A stretch of DNA of 64,000 nucleotides from Candidatus Dormiibacterota bacterium (GTDB taxonomy: Bacteria > Acidobacteriota > Polarisedimenticolia > Gp22-AA2): assembly GCA_035635555.1 (NCBI GenBank), contig DASQAT010000016.1:62001-126000 (forward strand), read 5' to 3'. A program made the position numbers and the translations under genes. Of the stretch, positions 57,497 through 64,000 are shown piece by piece. Every line of letters starts with the position of its first letter. Within the stretch, counting starts at the first letter, position 1. The notes under the pieces are model-generated. The model was not told the origin of the DNA. It ran no database searches and was given only the letters and a program-made list of their open reading frames with translations.

Positions 57497-59635
57497 TTGA
57501 GTCGCGCAATATCGAACCTGAACCGGGTCATTTTCACCATCCTGATCGTTCTCGTGTCCTCCGCCGCCTCATCGACCGCAGCGGCGACGGTCACAACCTA
57601 TCCGGACCCCGAGTCGTTTCTCGCCGCCGCCGGCGGAGGGGAGCTGACGCACGAAGGGTTCGACGCCTTCACCTCAGACACAGTGATCGGCGACCAGATC
57701 CCCGGAGTCGTGTTCTCGTCTCCGAACAGCGGCATCGATGGGTATGTCAGCATCCACGTGATCGGCCACAGCGCGGCTTCGAGCGCGCCGAACATGCTCG
57801 TCGGCGGCTCGGTTTCGGGCATCGAGAGCCCCTATCTTCAAACGATTTACCTCGACTTCCATCCGTCGATCACCGCCTTCTCGTTCTACCTGACCGCCTA
57901 TGATCCGGCGGCGACTCCCGCTTCTGTGAAGTTCGAGTTCGGCGACGACAGCACCGCTACCCTGCCCCTGTCGAACGACTCGGACAGCGAGTCGACCCCG
58001 GTGTTCTTCGGTGCTGTTGCCGACGGGCCGATCTTCCGCGTGGTCATCACCGCCGGGACGGTGACGGGCATCTCCGAGGAATTCGGGGTCGACGACGTGC
58101 GGTTCGGAATCGCCGCCTCGGAGACCGATACGACCCCGCCGGTCTGCAGCGGCGCTCCGGCGACCGAAGGAGGAGTCCGCGGCATCGATGGGACGGCGAC
58201 CGATTCCAGCGTGATCGGGTGCATCGACTGCCTCAGGTCCGTCGCGTCTGGTTCCATCCATCCCGAACAGGTCCAGTCGGGTATCGTGAGTGTGGCGCTG
58301 GAAGAGGGGGAGTCCAACGTGCGGCTGACTGTGGACCCCTTCGATCCGGGGGCGCCGTCCGTCGATTTCCGCGTCGAGCCGATCGATGCGGGCGCAAACG
58401 GGCAGGGGACTGTGGTGGCGACCGATGGCGGCGGCAACAGGTGCACCCTTCACGCCACCTTCCGCGCCCTCGGACCCGGTCCGCTCTCCAATCAGACGAT
58501 CTGCCTCGCCGACGGCCTCCTGTTCAGCATCAGCAATGGCGGCGGGACACCGGCCGGTGCCGCCGCCTGCTCGGCGAACTTGCCGAACGGCGACGAGCCG
58601 GCGTTCCCTCCCGGCTACCAGCCATCTCCGCCTGACGATCCGTTTCCGTGCCAGGTCCTGACGATCGACTCGCCGGTGTCCGGTTCGACCGACATGGTCC
58701 TCAAGAAGGACGGCGAATTCGAGCCCAATCTGCGGATGCTGTACTCCCACTCGTCCGATGTCGGCGGTGTCCTGACTTATCCTCCCTTCACGGACGTAAC
58801 CCTCTCGGTCGACCAGATCGCCACGGTCACCCCCGACCCGACGCGCGCCAAGGGTGCGGCGCAGTGGTCTCCGGTCAAGATCGCTTGCGGACTCGTGAGC
58901 GAGGACGCCCGCCTGTCCTACTGCGCCGGACTCGGCGGCGCCCCCGGGCCCGATGCGGACGGCGATGGCTACACCCTGTGCGGCTCGGCGACCCGGGCCG
59001 CCGACTGCAGCGACCAGCGCGCCTTCATTAATCCCGGGGCGACGGAGCTGTGCAACGGTCTCGACGACAACTGCGACGGAGTCCCCGACGACGGGCATCC
59101 GACCGCGGGGGCGGGTCTTCCCTGCACCGTGGTGCAGACCGGTCTTTTCGGCGCCTGCACCCACGGTCTCACCTCGTGCGCGGACGGTCCGATGGTCTGC
59201 AAGCAGACGGTCTTACCGGTCCAGGAGGTCGCCTGCAACGGTGCCGATGACGATTGCGACGGTCACATCGACGAGGCCTACGTCTTCGACGGATACCTGG
59301 CGCCGATCAAGGCCGGCAGCCCGACCGTGTTCCTCAAGAAGCGGGGGGCGATCCCGGTGAAGTTCCAGCTCCGCGACTGCGCGGGTGCGAACATCCCCAA
59401 CGCCGTCGCCAGGATCGAGGTCCACTTCGTCGCCAACGGCGTGGTGGGCGACCAGGCCATCGACATCGGCAGCGTCGGAAGCGCCAACACGGACAATCTC
59501 TATCGCTACGATCCGACCGCGCAGCAGTACATCTATAATCTGAGTGCCTCGTCCCTGCAGTCGAACTCGCTCTACCTGATCAGGACGATCCTCGACGACG
59601 GGACGGTGCATGACGTGACAATCGGGATCAAGTAG
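57497..59635 (+). CDS. secreted MopE-like protein with PxKF domain
   Basis: A 712-residue exported protein from a TTG at 57497, chosen because GGAGG (57484-57488) lies eight bases upstream; an ATG at 57482 would put that site inside the gene. After the signal peptide come a PEP-like beta domain (about 30-200) and Cys-rich Ig-like parts. Two MopE metal-binding motifs follow (CNGLDDNCDGVPDDG and CNGADDDCDGHID), then a PxKF domain to the end (KKRGAIPVKFQLRDC). The Asp loops should bind calcium. It is a probable surface protein of unknown role, the second such protein in this window (see 1056). Confidence 0.78.
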   Translation: MSRAISNLNRVIFTILIVLVSSAASSTAAATVTTYPDPESFLAAAGGGELTHEGFDAFTSDTVIGDQIPGVVFSSPNSGIDGYVSIHVIGHSAASSAPNMLVGGSVSGIESPYLQTIYLDFHPSITAFSFYLTAYDPAATPASVKFEFGDDSTATLPLSNDSDSESTPVFFGAVADGPIFRVVITAGTVTGISEEFGVDDVRFGIAASETDTTPPVCSGAPATEGGVRGIDGTATDSSVIGCIDCLRSVASGSIHPEQVQSGIVSVALEEGESNVRLTVDPFDPGAPSVDFRVEPIDAGANGQGTVVATDGGGNRCTLHATFRALGPGPLSNQTICLADGLLFSISNGGGTPAGAAACSANLPNGDEPAFPPGYQPSPPDDPFPCQVLTIDSPVSGSTDMVLKKDGEFEPNLRMLYSHSSDVGGVLTYPPFTDVTLSVDQIATVTPDPTRAKGAAQWSPVKIACGLVSEDARLSYCAGLGGAPGPDADGDGYTLCGSATRAADCSDQRAFINPGATELCNGLDDNCDGVPDDGHPTAGAGLPCTVVQTGLFGACTHGLTSCADGPMVCKQTVLPVQEVACNGADDDCDGHIDEAYVFDGYLAPIKAGSPTVFLKKRGAIPVKFQLRDCAGANIPNAVARIEVHFVANGVVGDQAIDIGSVGSANTDNLYRYDPTAQQYIYNLSASSLQSNSLYLIRTILDDGTVHDVTIGIK

Positions 59636-59645
59636 GGTCGTAGAA

Positions 59646-59680
59646 CCCGGCGGCGCCTCCCGGCGCCGCCGGGCCCTTCT
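59646..59680 (+). terminator. intrinsic terminator-like hairpin
   Basis: A perfect 12-base GC stem (59646-59657 with 59662-59673) with a four-base loop is followed by a short CCCTTCT tail, between the MopE-like and the FHA-phosphatase genes. Confidence 0.65.
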
Positions 59681-59696
59681 CGCCGCGGGGCCGGAC

Positions 59697-61370
59697 ATGG
59701 ACTTCCTGACGGTCATTACGCCCGAGGGGTCGAGTGTCCGCCGCGACATCGACGCCGACAACCTGCGCATCGGGCGCGCCTCGGGGAACGATCTGGTCCT
59801 CAAGGACCTGAACGTCTCCCGCACCCACGCCGCCATCGTCAGGCAGGCCGACGGCGTGTTCGTCCTCGATGCCGGGGGGAAGAACGGCACATTCGTCAAC
59901 GACCGGCGCATCGGAGAGCCGACCCGCCTCAGCCCGGGTGACCGGGTCCGCCTGGGATCGACCCTCCTGATCTTCAACGGCGCCACGATCCCGAGCGTCG
60001 AGTTCAGCGACCGGCCCCTCCTGCAGGGCGCCGGCACGACCTACTTCTCGCCGACCGGGCTGCGGACGCCCGAGCTGCACGACGTCCCGCTGATCCTAGA
60101 GGCGAAGACGCCGTTCCCGCCCCCCGCGGACCGCGCCTCCGCCGCCTCCATCGCCGCCATCATCCAGGAGGCCAACGAGCAGCTGGTCTTCCATCGTCCG
60201 CTCCCCGAGATCCTGGAGACCATCATGGATCTCGCCCGGCGGGCCGTGCCGTTCGAGCGCGGACTTCTCATGCTGCGCGCGGGTGAGACCCTCCTGGCCC
60301 AGGTCATACGGGTCCCGCCCGACGAGGCCGGCTCCACCATCTCGATCAGCAAGACCATCGCGGACCGCGTGATGCGGAAGCAGGAATCGATCCTGACGAG
60401 CGACGCCCTGATCGATGACCGCTTCCGCCTGGGACACAGCGTCGAGGCGCAGCAGCTCCGGTCGGTCATGTGCGTCCCCCTGTGGAACAACCGCGATGTG
60501 ATCGGACTGATCTACGTCGACAACCGCCACAGGGCCGCGTTGTTCAGCGAGGAGAGCCTGCGTCTCCTGACCTACCTGGCCAATGTCGCGGCCGTGAAGA
60601 TCGAGAACGCCCGGCTGTTCGAGCAGGTCGTGGCCAAGGAGCGGATGGAGCAGGAGCTGCAGAAAGCGCGCGAGATCCAGGAACATCTGCTGCCGGCCCA
60701 GGGGCCGCCGATCCCGGGATACGAGGTGTACGGACACAGCGCCCCCTGCCAGGCGGTCGGCGGCGACTATTTCGATTACGTGGAGCTTCCGGGCGGGCAT
60801 TACGGCATCGGGCTGGGGGACGTGGCCGGCAAGGGGTTGTCCGCCGCGCTCCTGATGGCCTCGTTCCAGGCGAGTCTGCATGCCCTGTGCGAGATGGGGC
60901 TGTCGCCGGACGAGACGATCACCCGGCTCAACCGGCACCTGAACCGGCGCATTCCCCAGAACCGCTTCGTCACCTTCTTCTACGGAGTCCTGGATCCGGA
61001 GCGCCACACCCTGACGTATGTCAACGCCGGGCAGAACCCGCCGTGCCGGGTGCGCGCCGGGGCGGAGGTCGAGCGGCTGACGGCGACCGGTCCGCCCCTG
61101 GGGATGCTCGCCGGCGCCGCCTTCCGCGCCCACAGCCTGGAGATCCTCCCAGGCGACGTCGTGCTCTGCTTCAGCGACGGCGCGACCGAAGGACGAAGCG
61201 CTTCGGACGAGGAGTTCGGCGAAGCGCGCCTCATCGAAATCGCGCGGCAGGATCCCTCGGCGACTCCCGAGGACATCGTCCATCGCGCCGCCGCCGCGGT
61301 CGAGAGCCACTGCGCCGCCTCGCCACGGCAGGACGACATCACGCTGGTGGTGCTGAAGCGGTCGGCCTGA
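59697..61370 (+). CDS. FHA-GAF-SpoIIE-type PP2C phosphatase
   Basis: A 557-residue cytoplasmic signalling protein. An FHA domain (about 23-93) has the phosphothreonine-binding residues RIGRASGNDLVLKD, SRTHA and NGTFVN. A GAF domain (about 150-310) comes next. A SpoIIE-type PP2C domain (about 345-555) has AVGGDYFDYVEL, GLGDVAGKGLSAALLMA, NAGQNPP and CFSDGATEG with the metal-binding Asp residues. The FHA domain would dock it to a phosphorylated protein; the kinase two genes upstream is an obvious candidate partner. The phosphatase may reverse the kinase's signal or act on an anti-sigma antagonist. The ATG at 59697 is the only start that keeps the FHA domain whole. Confidence 0.93.
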   Translation: MDFLTVITPEGSSVRRDIDADNLRIGRASGNDLVLKDLNVSRTHAAIVRQADGVFVLDAGGKNGTFVNDRRIGEPTRLSPGDRVRLGSTLLIFNGATIPSVEFSDRPLLQGAGTTYFSPTGLRTPELHDVPLILEAKTPFPPPADRASAASIAAIIQEANEQLVFHRPLPEILETIMDLARRAVPFERGLLMLRAGETLLAQVIRVPPDEAGSTISISKTIADRVMRKQESILTSDALIDDRFRLGHSVEAQQLRSVMCVPLWNNRDVIGLIYVDNRHRAALFSEESLRLLTYLANVAAVKIENARLFEQVVAKERMEQELQKAREIQEHLLPAQGPPIPGYEVYGHSAPCQAVGGDYFDYVELPGGHYGIGLGDVAGKGLSAALLMASFQASLHALCEMGLSPDETITRLNRHLNRRIPQNRFVTFFYGVLDPERHTLTYVNAGQNPPCRVRAGAEVERLTATGPPLGMLAGAAFRAHSLEILPGDVVLCFSDGATEGRSASDEEFGEARLIEIARQDPSATPEDIVHRAAAAVESHCAASPRQDDITLVVLKRSA

Positions 61371-61399
61371 AACAGGAGCCTCGCTCCGGGAGGACCCCG

Positions 61400-61876
61400 A
61401 TGGAACAGACGACGGACGTGACTCCCTTGAATCCGGAAAGCAACAGCCTCCCGATGGCCCTGCTCGCGGGCGGTGCCGCCGCCGTCGTCGGAGCGGCGCT
61501 GTGGGCGACCATCACCGTGGTGACCAACATGCAGATCGGCTGGATGGCGATCGGCATCGGCTTCCTGGTCGGCTACGCCGTGCGAAGATTCGGGAAGGGG
61601 TCGGAGCCGACGTTCCAGGTCCTGGGGGCCGTGCTGTCGCTGCTCGGCTGTCTCGCCGGCAATCTCCTGATCGTCTGCGTGATGGTCGGCCGGCAGGAGA
61701 ACATCCCTCTCCTGACCATCGTGACGCACCTTCACCCTTCGGTCATCGTGGACCTGATGGTGGAGACGTTCAGCCCGATGGACCTGGTGTTCTACGCCAT
61801 CGCGGTCTACGAAGGGTACCGTTTCTCGCGCGCCCCGGTGCCGCGGACCGTGAGCGTGCCCAATCTCAACGTGTGA
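61400..61876 (+). CDS. small four-helix membrane protein
   Basis: A 158-residue membrane protein with four helices (about 17-38, 43-60, 72-95 and 115-140) and a short basic loop (RRFGKG). The ATG at 61400 follows GGGAGGA. It starts 29 bases after the FHA-phosphatase stop and may be co-transcribed with it. I do not recognise the family; several small membrane proteins beside FHA or kinase genes have no known role. The end overlaps the convergent methyltransferase gene by 11 bases. Confidence 0.75.
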   Translation: MEQTTDVTPLNPESNSLPMALLAGGAAAVVGAALWATITVVTNMQIGWMAIGIGFLVGYAVRRFGKGSEPTFQVLGAVLSLLGCLAGNLLIVCVMVGRQENIPLLTIVTHLHPSVIVDLMVETFSPMDLVFYAIAVYEGYRFSRAPVPRTVSVPNLNV

Positions 61877-62600
61877 ATTTCAGGCAGGATTGATCGACGA
61901 TCCAACGGGCGTCCCAGAAGCCCTTGGTGTAGTCGTCCTTCGGGTTCGAGAGCATCTGCGAGATCCCCGCCAGGCTGAACCCGGCCGCCAGCACCTCGCG
62001 GACGATGACGTCGTCGGCGATGCGGTGGTTCTCCGCGTCGCGGCCGCTGGCCGTGCGGGAGTCGATGATTCCGAGAGTCCCGCCCGGCTTCAGGAGGCGC
62101 TTGATCTCCGCCAGCGCCTCCGCCGGGTTCTTCAGATCGTGGTAGTTCCTTATGGTGAGGACCGCGTCGAACGACCCCGCCGGGAGCTTGGCGAGCGCCT
62201 TCGCCAGGTCCCCTCCGAATCCCTGCGGCTCCGGCATCACGACCTCCTCGACGTTGGGGAGCGCGAGCGGCTGGAAGCGCTTCTGCCAGGCCTCATGGTC
62301 GTAGGACGCGAACCCTACGACCTTCCCGTTCGAACCGACCGCCTGGCTCAGGAGGAGCGTCAGGTAGCCGTTCCCGGGGAACAGGTCCATCACCTTCATG
62401 CCGTCCTTGACCCCCCAGAAGGCCATCAGCTCGACCGGCCTGTTGTAGGAGTCGCGGTCCTTGTCGGTGTCGGTGCGCCCCTTGGCCTTCAGGTCGAGGG
62501 TCGCGGCCCGGAGCGGTGGCGTGGTCGCGACGGCCAGTGCCGCGACCAGAAGCGTCGGAACGGTGCACTGGAGAAGATTCGAGAGCCGGTGTGGCGTCAT
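61866..62600 (-). CDS. exported class I SAM-dependent methyltransferase
   Basis: A 244-residue protein with an apparent signal peptide (about 1-32, ending LRA). The methyltransferase fold follows: motif I KVMDLFPGNGYLTLLL, a later acidic region (FDAVLTIRNYHDL) and GGTLGIIDSR. The core is a normal class I methyltransferase, but S-adenosylmethionine is not expected in the periplasm. Either the signal is a membrane anchor, or the protein is processed and used inside the cell, or it binds another ligand. Similar exported proteins occur in several Proteobacteria. The ATG at 62600 follows AGGAGG. It is convergent with the membrane protein gene. Confidence 0.82.
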   Translation of the reverse strand: MTPHRLSNLLQCTVPTLLVAALAVATTPPLRAATLDLKAKGRTDTDKDRDSYNRPVELMAFWGVKDGMKVMDLFPGNGYLTLLLSQAVGSNGKVVGFASYDHEAWQKRFQPLALPNVEEVVMPEPQGFGGDLAKALAKLPAGSFDAVLTIRNYHDLKNPAEALAEIKRLLKPGGTLGIIDSRTASGRDAENHRIADDVIVREVLAAGFSLAGISQMLSNPKDDYTKGFWDARWIVDQSCLKFTR

Positions 62601-62732
62601 CGCTGCGGTCCTCCTGAGAGTCGTGTGCAGGGGGCCGCGATTTCTATCACGCCCGGCGGGGGAGGTCAACTCGGAAACCGGCTGAAACCGGCGGGCGGCC
62701 TCACGGCTCCACCCGCCGGCACCACAGCCCGT

Positions 62733-63071
62733 TCAGCGGGACCAGGCTCCCGCGATGTGGAAGCGCGCCCCGCCCTGGTAGACGTAGTGTCCCGGCACCC
62801 AGACCGGCTCGCAGTAGCCGGGCTCCGCATAGTACGGCGGCGGGTCGTAGACATGGACGGGGGCCGGCGCGAACAGCGGCACGCCAAAGCCGAAGAACAG
62901 CCGGGTGCGGTACCTGGGCCTCGAGTACGGGGCGTAATACCCGCTGTGGTACCCTCCTCGGGAGTAGCGGACAGGGTGTCCCCGGTAGTGGTCACGGTGA
63001 TCGGCCAGGACCGGAGTCGCCAAGGCGAGCCCCAGGGTCATGAGCACCGCGAGCGTCAGGATCTTCTTCAT
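62733..63071 (-). CDS. small exported Tyr/Pro-rich protein
   Basis: A 112-residue protein with a signal peptide (about 1-23, ending LA) and a low-complexity body rich in Tyr, Pro, Arg and His. It ends with a WVPGHYVYQGGARFHIAGAW segment related to YXWGXW-type repeats of small outer-membrane or surface proteins. The function is unknown. The ATG at 63071 follows GGAGGAGG, a very strong ribosome site, which suggests high expression. It is probably a single gene. Confidence 0.75.
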   Translation of the reverse strand: MKKILTLAVLMTLGLALATPVLADHRDHYRGHPVRYSRGGYHSGYYAPYSRPRYRTRLFFGFGVPLFAPAPVHVYDPPPYYAEPGYCEPVWVPGHYVYQGGARFHIAGAWSR

Positions 63072-63203
63072 CTGGACACCTCCTCCGGTACTTCCGCCAC
63101 GGCGATTCCGGCGGTCGGCCGGGGCACGCGGCGTCTTCATCTGAGCGTATTAGCAAACCGCCTGCCAACCCGGAATGTACCCTGCCGTGGGCACTCGGAA
63201 TGA

Positions 63204-63235
63204 AGAGGGGGTGACCCTGGAGCGTCACCCCCTCT
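63204..63235 (-). terminator. intrinsic terminator-like hairpin after the protease gene
   Basis: A perfect 12-base stem (63204-63215 with 63224-63235) and an eight-base loop lie just past the protease stop. On the minus strand TTCATT follows, a weak T-rich tail. Confidence 0.65.
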
Positions 63236-63249
63236 CTTCGACTCCGGAG

Positions 63250-64000
63250 CTAGTAGGCCACGAACGGATCCGTGCGTACGACCTTGACGGGCACCCCATC
63301 GACCTGCGTGGGGACGCGTGACTGCACCGGCCGGGTCGAATCGACGTAGACGACGAGCGCCACCCGGCTCGGGTCATCGTCCATCACGCCCACCCCCACG
63401 CCGATGATCTCGGGATTCCGCATCATGTCGGGAGCGTGCCGGTCCTTGACCATGGTGGCGAAATCGAGATCGTTCTGCAGCGGCTCGCGACCGAAGCCGG
63501 TGGCGGCCGACGCCGAGGTCGGGGCGGTGCACGTCGACGTGCCGACGAAGCCGACCCCCAGGGACCCGATGACATCCTGGATCGGGTTGCCGATGGTGCT
63601 GGAGCTGCTGCCGGCGAACAGGAGGGCGACCGGCGCGTTGTCGCCGTTCGTCTCGCTGCCGGTATTGCTGCACGACCCCGATAGGATCAACGAGCCGGAG
63701 TCGCCGCCCGCGCTGAAGGTGGTGCTGTTGATCACCACCTGGTTGGTGTAAGCGATGACGAACTTCTTACCTTTGCCGCAACTTCTCTGGTACTGGACGT
63801 TGACGTTGGTGCTGATCGATGCGATGGTTCCCTGCTGGCAGCCGGTCGTCCGGCCGCTCTTCGCCACCGCCAGCCCGACCCGCGGGGTTCCGGGTGTCGC
63901 GCACGGGACACCGATGTCCAGGATCTTGCCGCCGGCGTCCATGAGTCCTGGACGCACCGCCGCGAGAGCCGCATCGACGTTCTGCGTCCCGAGCGGCACC
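63250..64000 (-). CDS. trypsin-like serine protease, C-terminal part
   Basis: The last 250 codons of a gene that begins beyond the window edge. The product is a chymotrypsin-fold serine protease: the nucleophile region is SAGGDSGSLIL (GDSGS instead of the usual GDSGG), preceded by beta strands and Cys residues fit for disulfides (CQQGTIAS, QRSCGKG). The catalytic His and Asp would lie upstream, outside the window, so an active triad cannot be confirmed. The C-terminal region (GVGVGVMDDDPSRVALVVYVD) resembles trypsin-like proteases with a short extra domain. A hairpin at 63204-63235 probably terminates it. Confidence 0.78.
   Translation of the reverse strand, partial: VPLGTQNVDAALAAVRPGLMDAGGKILDIGVPCATPGTPRVGLAVAKSGRTTGCQQGTIASISTNVNVQYQRSCGKGKKFVIAYTNQVVINSTTFSAGGDSGSLILSGSCSNTGSETNGDNAPVALLFAGSSSSTIGNPIQDVIGSLGVGFVGTSTCTAPTSASAATGFGREPLQNDLDFATMVKDRHAPDMMRNPEIIGVGVGVMDDDPSRVALVVYVDSTRPVQSRVPTQVDGVPVKVVRTDPFVAY

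Noticed and set aside
1-64000. Mobile element, prophage, CRISPR or genomic island
   Set aside because: No transposase, integrase, phage structural gene, direct-repeat array or tRNA-linked junction was seen, and the base composition is even throughout.
1-64000. tRNA or rRNA genes
   Set aside because: The gaps between genes are short and no tRNA-like cloverleaf or rRNA sequence was noticed by eye; a covariance-model search would be needed to exclude one fully.

Overview
The window is high-GC DNA (most codons end in G or C) and is densely packed with genes on both strands. No gap between genes exceeds about 260 bases. I see no rRNA, tRNA, CRISPR array, transposase, integrase or phage gene. The gene content suggests a Gram-negative, probably aerobic or facultative environmental bacterium of the Acidobacteriota type. 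The signs are a large Oar-like TonB receptor with a carboxypeptidase-like N-terminal domain, many secreted proteins with Asp-rich MopE/thrombospondin-3 motifs, PQQ-propeller and VPS10-like proteins, SpoIIE-type phosphatases and a Ser/Thr kinase with TPRs. The phylum assignment is an inference from gene content only.

Layout. 1-942: the end of a MazF-like toxin gene, then a translationally coupled pair of SMR/EamA-type membrane proteins. 950-6671: a promoter, a secreted MopE-like protein, a HEAT-repeat protein and a large secreted PQQ-propeller/Ig protein. 6848-9554: a GFA-family protein, a His/Asp-tailed secreted protein and a DEAD-box RNA helicase. 9813-12093 (minus): an envelope-stress-like operon of a glutamine-amidotransferase-like protein, a PspC-domain protein and a LiaF-like protein. 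12238-14737: two membrane proteins coupled to a Tat-exported aldo-keto reductase with Fe-S cysteines. 14798-18218: an Ig-like lipoprotein, a HAMP/SpoIIE phosphatase and a small exported protein. 18354-21215: a PLP decarboxylase, a SET-domain methyltransferase and an exported HExxH peptidase. 21231-28212: a four-gene operon of a PhnD-like binding protein, a TatT-like lipoprotein, a secreted fibronectin-III protein and a TonB receptor. 28222-31385: a 2-oxoglutarate dehydrogenase E1 and an ankyrin protein.

The most interesting region is 31419-36888 on the minus strand. It is a five-gene iron operon reading Fur regulator, FTR1 permease fused to an FtrD-like cysteine domain, two FtsX/MacB-type permeases, and an ABC ATPase whose C-terminus is a DtxR-family metal-sensor domain. 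It has a near-consensus sigma-70 promoter with a Fur-box-like palindrome at the start site. The layout resembles the Campylobacter p19/FTR1/ABC iron system, but no P19 gene is present. The ATPase-metalloregulator fusion suggests direct allosteric control of the transporter by cytosolic metal.

The remainder, 36885-64000, holds an MFS transporter, secreted and outer-membrane proteins, a VPS10-like propeller, a secreted DUF1326 protein, an AlkA-type glycosylase, an exported metallo-beta-lactamase-fold hydrolase, a LuxR-type and an HD-GYP response regulator, a lipase-maturation-factor homologue and a BON/DUF1207 protein. A signalling and secretion cluster follows (kinase-TPR, MopE-like protein, FHA-GAF-SpoIIE phosphatase), then an exported SAM methyltransferase, a small Tyr/Pro-rich protein and the 3' part of a trypsin-like protease gene. 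Several genes have near-consensus TTGACA-type promoters, and at least two appear to be transcribed with little or no leader.
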